DNA of 36,867 bases from Lachnospiraceae bacterium P6B14. GTDB taxonomy: Bacteria; Bacillota; Clostridia; Lachnospirales; Lachnospiraceae. The translations under genes and the position numbers were made by a program. Below the pieces are notes generated by a model. The model had not been told where the DNA came from and searched no databases. It saw only the letters and a list, made by a program, of their open reading frames with translations. The stretch's first letter is position 1. Every line of letters begins with the position of its first letter. The stretch is taken from contig JHWZ01000019.1 of assembly GCA_000687695.1 (NCBI GenBank), positions 1 to 36,867 of the forward strand, given 5' to 3'. This document shows positions 31,721 to 36,867 of this stretch, in pieces.

Positions 31721-32554
31721 ATGGTCTATACCAAGGAATCAATTCGAAATGAACTGAAGGAGTTGAATAGTATCAAACAAACTCTTCGCTCAGCTGAAAG
31801 AGCGGAGTTTAAAAACAGAAAAAAACTTGAAACAAATGGATATGCTTCCGCTCGCCTAGTGACAGAAGAAAAGAATAATCACTATTCGTATTATGCAGTC
31901 AAACCTGATGGCACTCGTATTTATTTAAAAAAGAAAGACGACTATAGCATTATACACAGCCTTGCACAACGGGACTATAATTCAAAACTACAACGCAGGA
32001 TCGACGAAAGAATAAAGCGACTGGAAAAACTGGAAAAAATATGTCCCCAGAATGAAGTATGGGGGTTTTATAACTCCTTACATCCCGCAAGAAAAGAAGT
32101 TGTTTCTCCTATTATTGAATCAGATGAAGATTATGCCAAAGCTTGGAGTGAAAAGAGTTACTTATCAAATGATTTTGATCTTCCCCAACAAACTATAGAT
32201 ACTATAACAAAAAACGGAGAAATAGTGCGCTCAAAATCGGAAAAGATTCTGGCAGATATGTTCTTTGACAACGGTGTTCCATACAGATATGAACCGGAAC
32301 TTGTACTTGAATCGGGTCACAGGATCTTTCCTGATTTTGTATGTCTTAACAAACATAACCGGAAAGAGTTTGTTTGGGAACACTTCGGCATGATGGATAA
32401 CCTTGAATACATAAGCCGTAACATTCCAAAACTGAGAGAATATGAGCAAAGCGGGTATTTGTTGGGAGCAAACCTTATTATTTCATATGAGACCATGGTT
32501 GTAGGATTATCAACTATGGTGATACAGAGTTATATTGATCAATATCTCTTATAA
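31721..32554 (+). CDS. PD-(D/E)XK nuclease-like protein (277 aa)
   Basis: A long charged helical N-terminus (ESIRNELKELNSIKQTLRSA; RIDERIKRLEKLEKI, coiled-coil-like, to ~110), then a restriction-nuclease-like core: VRSKSEKILADMFFDNGV (~165-185), YRYEPELVLES, FPDFVCLN (~205, the conserved Asp) and EFVWEHFGMMDNLEYI (~220). The WEHFGMMD run recurs in uncharacterised Firmicute proteins with this fold. AAAGGAGGAAATAAAA precedes the start. The gene is clearly more AT-rich than its neighbours, which suggests transfer. Thirty-odd bases past its stop begins hairpin array B, whose first hairpin (GTTCCGACTAAATC/GATTTAGTCGGAAC then TTTTT) is a fine terminator for it. Confidence 0.75.
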   Translation: MVYTKESIRNELKELNSIKQTLRSAERAEFKNRKKLETNGYASARLVTEEKNNHYSYYAVKPDGTRIYLKKKDDYSIIHSLAQRDYNSKLQRRIDERIKRLEKLEKICPQNEVWGFYNSLHPARKEVVSPIIESDEDYAKAWSEKSYLSNDFDLPQQTIDTITKNGEIVRSKSEKILADMFFDNGVPYRYEPELVLESGHRIFPDFVCLNKHNRKEFVWEHFGMMDNLEYISRNIPKLREYEQSGYLLGANLIISYETMVVGLSTMVIQSYIDQYLL

Positions 32555-32589
32555 TGTGGTGTTAAGGTCTGATAAATGGGAGCGGAATA

Positions 32590-33120
32590 AGAGCGGAAAC
32601 AGTGTCGGTTCCGACTAAATCGTGATTTTGAGTGATTTAGTCGGAACTTTTTGCGTTTTGCTTGAGATGGATTTTGTTGGAAGCAGAAGCGCTTCCGACT
32701 AAACGGGCAAAATCGTCAAAAAAGTCGGAACTTTTTCTCCAATACAGACTCCGCTTCCAGTCCGTAGCAGCCGAGAAAAAGAATTTGTTCCGACTAAACG
32801 AGCAAAAAACCCAAAAAAGTCGGAACCGCCTCTGCTTCCAGCCTCCTGCCCGACAGGGCAGGGAGAAACTTTTCCGACTAAACGGGCAAAATCGTCAAAA
32901 AAGTCGGAACTTTTTCTCCGATACCTACTCCGCTTCCAGTCCGTAGCAGCCGAGAAGAAGAATTTGTTCCGACTAAATGAGCGAAAAAACCAAAAAAGTC
33001 GGAACGAACTCTGCTTCCAGCCTCCCGTGTGCCCTGAGGCAGGAAGCGATGGGGTAGAGGGTGACAGGGCAGGGAGAAACTTTTCCGACTAAACGAGCTA
33101 AATAACTAAAAAAGTAGGAA
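32590..33120. repeat. Hairpin array B, inverted copy of array A
   Basis: Six GTTCCGACTAAA...AAAAAGTCGGAAC-type hairpins near 32605, 32692, 32788, 32872, 32966 and 33088. Spacer types match array A read on the other strand (e.g. GCTTGAGATGGATTTTGTTG at 32659, the reverse complement of bases near 29075-29094). The first unit doubles as a terminator for the nuclease-like gene. A further hairpin CGCCGGTAC/GTACCGGCG lies at 33121-33141. Confidence 0.92.
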
Positions 33121-33250
33121 CGCCGGTACATCGTACCGGCGCTCCGATCCTTCCGCTATACGGAAACCTAATCAATTCCACTACACAACAAACCAATTCT
33201 TCCCACCACTCGGAAACCAAGTCTGTTTCACTCTACAGCAAATCTATAAT

Positions 33251-33448
33251 CTATTCATCTTCCCAGAACAATTCATCAAGCGTCTTTCCGAGCGCCTTGC
33301 AGATCGCGATACACAGATTTATGGTCGGGTTATAGTCTCCCTTTTCTATTGCGCTTATCGTCTGGCGGGAAACTCCGCACGCTGCAGCGAGCTGCTCCTG
33401 GGAGAGATCCTTTCCAGCACGCGCTGCTTTAAGTTTCAAGTTTTTCAT
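33251..33448 (-). CDS. Small XRE-family transcriptional regulator (65 aa)
   Basis: A stand-alone helix-turn-helix protein: LKAARAGKDLSQEQLAAACG, then VSRQTISAIEKGDYNPTINL, ending ALGKTLDELFWEDE, the common single-domain XRE type. It follows the membrane protein gene in the same direction, 110 bp apart, with a 26-bp tandem repeat between. Such XRE/membrane-protein pairs are frequent in Firmicutes, and the regulator often controls the pair. Confidence 0.9.
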   Translation of the reverse strand: MKNLKLKAARAGKDLSQEQLAAACGVSRQTISAIEKGDYNPTINLCIAICKALGKTLDELFWEDE

Positions 33449-33493
33449 GTATTACCACCTCGCTTCACTTTTTCCTGTATTTCTTGGCAGGCT

Positions 33494-33545
33494 GCGCCAC
33501 GCATCTCCTCCCCATACACGCGCCACGCATCTCCTCCCCATACAG
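33494..33545. repeat. 26-bp tandem repeat, two copies
   Basis: GCGCCACGCATCTCCTCCCC plus ATACAC occurs at 33494 and 33520. On the minus strand each carries GGGGAGGAGATGCGTGG, a ribosome-site-like stretch between the two genes, but far from the regulator's start codon (~46 bp). Confidence 0.85.
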
Positions 33546-33558
33546 GATCCCACAGAGA

Positions 33559-34080
33559 TTACTCCGCATCCTCTTTCTTATCAATGCACTTTTTGATCGC
33601 CATCTCGATACATAAGATGATAAACATCACGCCAACTTCCAGATTGATAAATGTCGGATACACTTCACCGTTCTGGATAAAACCATTCCTTACTATCGGC
33701 ATGATACCACATACAAGATTGATTACCGAAACAATACCCATAACGACCATAAAACGGGCAAAATTGTTATTCATAGCCATATAGCCATCATTAAAAATAG
33801 CATGAGATATCTGAACAATTATACCGACAAATAATGGAAGGAAAAATGCATTCATACCCAACATTTTAATGATATCCATGTTCTCGACACCGACTAATAG
33901 CATGATAACATTCGCTATTGCCATACCCCAGAAGCCGTACATATACGACCTTCCGCGTACTAACTGCTGCCTCTCGTCATACTCTGATTTCACCTTTTTG
34001 TCGCGATTGATATACTTCATAACGAATACTACAATTATCAATCCGACCATGATTCCAATTGCTAAACCTGCTGATTTCAT
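33559..34080 (-). CDS. Four- to five-helix membrane protein (173 aa)
   Basis: Membrane helices near GLAIGIMVGLIIVVFVMKYI, MAIANVIMLLVGV, AFFLPLFVGIIVQIS, FMVVMGIVSVINLVCGIMPI and EVGVMFIILCIEMAI; the segment VKSEYDERQQLVRGRSYMYG is a conserved-looking cytoplasmic loop seen in uncharacterised Firmicute proteins paired with XRE regulators. ATG 34080 has AAAGGAGG upstream; an in-frame ATG at 34149 lies inside the duplicated leader. It is transcribed from the promoter at 34359 through a ~270-nt leader with two related hairpins, then the XRE gene. Confidence 0.75.
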   Translation of the reverse strand: MKSAGLAIGIMVGLIIVVFVMKYINRDKKVKSEYDERQQLVRGRSYMYGFWGMAIANVIMLLVGVENMDIIKMLGMNAFFLPLFVGIIVQISHAIFNDGYMAMNNNFARFMVVMGIVSVINLVCGIMPIVRNGFIQNGEVYPTFINLEVGVMFIILCIEMAIKKCIDKKEDAE

Positions 34081-34086
34081 TTTATA

Positions 34087-34308
34087 CCTCCTTTTCTGAG
34101 CACTATGTGCGAAGAGCGCCCATGAGAAATTCGCAACGCGATTTCTCATGTGGCATCATGGGTGTTTGAGCTCTGCTCAAACACCCGGGTGAAAATAAAG
34201 CTCATCAGAGTTTATTTTCACCTTATCCTCCTTTTCTGAACACTTTGTGTGAGGTGCCCATGAGAAACTCGCAACGCGATTTCTCATGTGGCATCATGGA
34301 TGTTTGAG
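34087..34308 (-). repeat. Duplicated hairpin leader (two ~80-bp copies)
   Basis: CCTCCTTTTCTGAGCACT... at 34087-34170 recurs at 34227-34308. Each has a hairpin around ATGAGAAA...TTTCTCAT, and each brings a GGAGG site on the minus strand. Between them are hairpins GTGTTTGAG/CTCAAACAC and GGTGAAAATAAA/TTTATTTTCACC. A 14-codon frame starts at GTG just after the upstream GGAGG (VKINSDELYFHPGV). Confidence 0.85.
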
Positions 34309-34358
34309 TCTGTAAGGATTCAACGCTTCCGGATAGCCTTGTCGTCCTTACATGTCAT

Positions 34359-34387
34359 ACTATACATCATAGTTTACTCTTTGTCAA
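34359..34387 (-). promoter_or_regulatory. Promoter of the membrane protein-XRE unit
   Basis: On the minus strand, TTGACA (34387-34382), 17-nt spacer, TATAGT (34364-34359). Confidence 0.8.
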
Positions 34388-34496
34388 GTATATTTTACAT
34401 TTTTCTATAAAAATTTTTTTAGGCCGTCCCGCACATACGCAGAACGGCCTATTATCTATACTTTAGGAAGCCTACATCCAAGCATGTCCACTCCCA

Positions 34497-34615
34497 GCGC
34501 GCAGGTCACACACCCGAAACGTATCTACACACCTGCTCGGTCCACCACCCGGGAGATCTCCCTCCGCGCGCAGTTCACACACCCGAGGCGTGTCCACACC
34601 CCTGCTCGGCCCACT
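34497..34615. repeat. Imperfect direct repeat, two copies at 69-bp spacing
   Basis: GCGCGCAGGTCACACACCCG (34497) and GCGCGCAGTTCACACACCCG (34566), each followed by a CTGCTCGG segment. A related CACGCGGCAGGTCACAC lies near 29164. There is no ORF with a ribosome site. Confidence 0.7.
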
Positions 34616-34638
34616 CCCCGCGCGGTCCTAAACTATCT

Positions 34639-35463
34639 TTACCTCACATTCATTTTCTTCTTCATCACAGTATGACATACTATGTAGTAAGCTACTCCCA
34701 GCACGATCTCCAGCGCGCTTACCGCGAACATCATTCCCATTGTGGGTAATCCGTTGAAACTAATATTCGCTGCTGTAACCTTTCCAATCACTATACTTTT
34801 CTCGCCTGAGAGGATAAACGGCATGAACACAGCCATACTTATAAACTGCGAGATCATGTAAACAACCAGATACATCGCGATACTCATAATCACACGGTGC
34901 TCATTGAACAGCTGTCCCAGACATATCGCCAGGAAAAATGTCAGCGTTCCCGCGATCGATGATATAAGTATCATCACTGCCAGGTGTACGAAAAACAAAA
35001 ATACCGAACCATACTCTGCAGCAACGATCGGAGCGACCTTGCAGATAGTATCAAATACTCTCTGAGGGATACTGCTTCCCTGAATACAAAGTGTGATAAA
35101 TATCGAAAGAAGCACCACGCCTACCGAAAGGAACTCCCAAATCACACTGACAAAAAGCTTCGATATAAGTATGTCTTTGGTCTTTACCGGAAGGCAGAAC
35201 GTCAGGTACGCCTCCGATGTCGCAACCGTTTTATAAAACCTGATAATTACATATATAAATGATGCAAAGCACAAACCTATAAGCATGACCACATAGAAAA
35301 ATACGCTGGTCCCCGATATAAGTCCGCCTATGACCGACTCCCTGCCGCCCGAGATCTTGAAGATCAGTGACAGGATCGGCGTGAGTGCGATCGTGATAAG
35401 AAACATCGGCAAGTACAGTCTTCCTGTAGCCTTAAACTCGTGTTTTATCATTTTACCTAACAT
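34639..35463 (-). CDS. ABC-2-type transporter permease (274 aa)
   Basis: Six membrane helices, e.g. LYLPMFLITIALTPILSLIF, VFFYVVMLIGLCFASFIYVI, VIWEFLSVGVVLLSIFITLC, AVMILISSIAGTLTFFLAIC and AMYLVVYMISQFISMAVFM. It is the membrane half of the GntR-ATPase-permease operon and overlaps the ATPase stop by 7 nt. The start MLGKMIKHEFKATGR has GGAGGT 6 nt upstream. By analogy to YtrA-type operons it may respond to cell-wall stress or antibiotics; the substrate is unknown. Confidence 0.85.
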   Translation of the reverse strand: MLGKMIKHEFKATGRLYLPMFLITIALTPILSLIFKISGGRESVIGGLISGTSVFFYVVMLIGLCFASFIYVIIRFYKTVATSEAYLTFCLPVKTKDILISKLFVSVIWEFLSVGVVLLSIFITLCIQGSSIPQRVFDTICKVAPIVAAEYGSVFLFFVHLAVMILISSIAGTLTFFLAICLGQLFNEHRVIMSIAMYLVVYMISQFISMAVFMPFILSGEKSIVIGKVTAANISFNGLPTMGMMFAVSALEIVLGVAYYIVCHTVMKKKMNVR

Positions 35464-36152
35464 GCGAACACCTCCCTGAAAAGCTCGTCAACCGACTTTC
35501 CTTCTTTCTCTCGGATATCATCAACAGATGAATGAAGCTTCACTTCCCCCTTCTGAAGGAAGATCGCCTCGTCGAGAACATTCTCAACATCCGCGATCAG
35601 ATGCGTCGAGATGAGCACTGATGCATTCTCATTGTAGTTTCCGATTATGGTACGCAGGATATAATCACGCGTTGCCGGATCAACTCCTCCGATGGGCTCG
35701 TCGAGGATATAAAGTTTCGCCTCGCGGCTCATCGCACTGATCAGCTGCACCTTCTCGAGAGTTCCCTTCGACATCTTTTTCAGCTGCATATCCTCGGGGA
35801 TGTCGAGATTCTTAAGCATCTCGCGTGCCTTGTTACGGTTGAAATCCTCGTAAAAATCTTCAAAGAGATCAAATGTATCCTTTACCTTCATCCATGTTGG
35901 AAAGAATGTGGTGTCCGGCAAAAATGACACGCACTCTTTGCTTTTTACTCCGGGCTCAGATCCGTCTATACGCACGCTTCCCGATGTCGGTGTCAAAAGT
36001 CCTGCAATTATTTTAAGTAGTGTTGTTTTTCCCGAGCCGTTCGGTCCGAGCAGTCCTATGACCTTCCCGGACTCCAGTGTCAGATTGACATTATTAAGAG
36101 CAGGGTATTTGCCATAGCTCTTGCTAAGTGAATCCGTCTGTAATATAGTCAT
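35457..36152 (-). CDS. ABC transporter ATPase of a YtrA-type operon (231 aa)
   Basis: Walker A GLLGPNGSGKTTLLKI (~33), signature region KKMSKGTLEKVQLISAMS (~125; SKGTLEK rather than SGGQ), Walker B AKLYILDEPIGGVDP (~145) and the His switch VLISTHLIADVE (~175), all as in drug or antibiotic-efflux ATPases of the ABC-2 type. It overlaps the GntR gene by 4 nt (ATGA) and the permease gene by 7 nt, so translation of all three is coupled. Confidence 0.92.
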   Translation of the reverse strand: MTILQTDSLSKSYGKYPALNNVNLTLESGKVIGLLGPNGSGKTTLLKIIAGLLTPTSGSVRIDGSEPGVKSKECVSFLPDTTFFPTWMKVKDTFDLFEDFYEDFNRNKAREMLKNLDIPEDMQLKKMSKGTLEKVQLISAMSREAKLYILDEPIGGVDPATRDYILRTIIGNYNENASVLISTHLIADVENVLDEAIFLQKGEVKLHSSVDDIREKEGKSVDELFREVFAC

Positions 36153-36532
36153 GGTTTTTCTCCTTTCTCATCCGGAAGTTTAACTCCCTTTATGAATTCC
36201 TGTATCCCATCATCATCGTATCCGAGTTCCTTCATCGATCTGTAAAATCTTTCGTATTCCTCGGTTGCTATCTGCTCTTTCATCGTTTGTATCAGCACCT
36301 CCTCCGTGGTGACAGTCCGCCCCGCTGTCCTGCTGGTGATCAGCAGGCCGTCCGCCTCAAGAGCGGATAGGGCTCTCTGCATCGTGTTCGGATTGACCGC
36401 TGCCTCGAGCGCCAGATCCCTGACTGACGGAAATCTGTCACCGGGACTGTACTTACCTGAGGCGATCTGTCTTTTGATACGATCGACCAACTGCAGATAA
36501 ATCGGTCGCTCGCTCGACATATTCCATGGCAT
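36149..36532 (-). CDS. YtrA-subfamily GntR transcriptional regulator (127 aa)
   Basis: N-terminal GntR winged helix: PIYLQLVDRIKRQIASGKYS, PGDRFPSVRDLALEAAVNPN, TMQRALSALEADGLLITSRT, then a short helical dimerisation tail (EEYERFYRSMKELGYDDDGI). The absence of a large ligand domain is typical of YtrA types, which regulate the ABC operon that follows. ATG 36532 has AGGAG 7 nt upstream; earlier in-frame non-ATG codons are unlikely. A minus-strand TATAAT lies at 36550-36545; its -35 is unclear. Confidence 0.9.
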   Translation of the reverse strand: MPWNMSSERPIYLQLVDRIKRQIASGKYSPGDRFPSVRDLALEAAVNPNTMQRALSALEADGLLITSRTAGRTVTTEEVLIQTMKEQIATEEYERFYRSMKELGYDDDGIQEFIKGVKLPDEKGEKP

Positions 36533-36596
36533 AAGCAATCTCCTCGTATTATATAGTAGTAGTGTTTAGAGACCCTCTCCAAGGTCTTTATCACTT

Positions 36597-36800
36597 CCTC
36601 ATACCCCTTTACCTTTGGATAGGTATGAGGTATGATGTTGGAGATGCTGTGGATTGGTTTTTGTCTCCTACCGCATAGACGGTTACAGAAAGGCTCCAAC
36701 CACAGCCTCTTTGTTACAATGTTAATCAGTTAGATACCGCATGACGGTTTATGTAGAACGAGGTTACACGGACAGAGAGCCCTGTGGATCTTACAGCATC
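36597..36800 (+). ncRNA. Candidate IS110 bridge RNA region
   Basis: A stem-loop CCTCATACC (36597-36605) / GGTATGAGG (36622-36630). Then a long stem GCTGTGG-A-TTGG (36646-36657) / CCAA-CCACAGC (36696-36706) closing a loop with CTACCGCATAGACGGTTACA, then a second loop region with ATACCGCATGACGGTTTATG (36734-36753). Two loops upstream of an IS110 transposase match the target-binding and donor-binding loops of bridge RNAs. The shared ACCGCAT...GACGGTT core of both loops is what guides around a common core would give. RNA ends are not defined. Confidence 0.6.
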
Positions 36801-36830
36801 AAATACTACTTTCAAAGGAGGATCATAATT

Positions 36831-36867
36831 ATGATCTACGTAGGTATCGATGTCGCAAAGGATAAGC
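36831..36867 (+). CDS. IS110-family transposase, first 12 codons (partial)
   Basis: MIYVGIDVAKDK with AAAGGAGG about 10 nt upstream. The GIDVAK motif holds the first Asp of the DEDD RuvC-like catalytic domain. The remainder lies outside the window, so intactness is unknown. Confidence 0.8.
   Translation, partial: MIYVGIDVAKDK

Larger units (their letters stand above)
36597..36867 (+). mobile_element. IS110-family insertion element, left end (runs off the window)
   Basis: A ~230-bp non-coding stretch precedes the first 12 codons of a transposase starting MIYVGIDVAKDK, the usual IS110 (DEDD) start. IS110 members carry their structured RNA in this position. The exact left boundary cannot be placed by eye because IS110 lacks terminal inverted repeats; it lies somewhere between about 36560 and 36640. 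Confidence 0.75.

Noticed and set aside
32662-32946. Plus-strand frame of 94 codons in array B
   Set aside because: Its sequence repeats with the hairpin units (RLNEQKTQKSRN-like runs), as expected for non-coding repeats read in frame.
34421-34450. Terminator AGGCCGT/ACGGCCT
   Set aside because: The T run is on the wrong side for a terminator on the plus strand, and the minus strand is followed by A residues; it is a hairpin of unclear role.

Overview
The window looks like a chromosomal segment of a Lachnospiraceae (Clostridia) bacterium, probably Butyrivibrio-like. The basis is strong AGGAGG-type ribosome binding sites, textbook TTGACA-17-TATAAT promoters, a lysine-rich secreted surface protein, a UgpC/MsmX-type sugar-ABC ATPase, MscL with a zinc-ribbon tail, DUF4846 and DUF362 proteins, and a YtrA-type GntR-ABC operon. 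The genus is an inference from gene content; no rRNA or tRNA gene was seen.

Layout. (1) 1-4115: two secreted surface proteins on the minus strand. The larger is driven by a perfect promoter through a ~510-nt structured leader. (2) 4391-14450: a toxin-antitoxin and defence island. Eight copies of one GC-rich palindrome (consensus around AAAGCCGGGGCGC-N-GCGCCCCGGCTTCCTTT), all in the same orientation, separate HEPN/MNT, an Rpn remnant, AbiE-1, a type I toxin-antitoxin locus plus AbiE-2, a truncated Fic gene, an AAA ATPase plus tyrosine recombinase, and HipBA. Each palindrome sits at the 3' side of a minus-strand module, so each probably acts as a terminator, but the arrangement also looks like a cassette array. 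(3) 14477-22830: ordinary chromosome, with a secreted transglutaminase-like protein, an LCP/LytR_C-like protein, UgpC, DUF4846, RibD, MscL and a membrane protein. (4) 22836-25888: riboflavin genes ribE-ribBA-ribH on the minus strand, complementing ribD on the plus strand. (5) 26039-28564: a HipB-type regulator with only a stump of hipA, then an EAL-domain protein carrying in-frame minisatellites. (6) 28570-33120: two ~550-bp arrays of GTTCCGAC/GTCGGAAC hairpins in inverted orientation, enclosing a DUF362 ferredoxin, an unknown protein and an AT-rich PD-(D/E)XK nuclease-like gene. (7) 33251-36532: an XRE regulator with a membrane protein behind a duplicated leader, then a GntR-ATPase-permease operon. 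(8) 36597-36867: the left end of an IS110-family element with a likely bridge-RNA region and the first 12 codons of its transposase.

How it fits together. Toxin-antitoxin modules, broken modules and a recombinase are concentrated between 4.4 and 14.5 kb, with duplicated promoters and operators showing repeated recombination there. The strongest candidates for undescribed biology are the palindrome-delimited toxin-antitoxin array, the type I locus whose mRNA ends can pair and whose toxin frame appears shifted, the inverted hairpin arrays flanking a nuclease gene, and the long surface-protein leader. All coordinates and motifs were read by eye; no database search or folding program was run.
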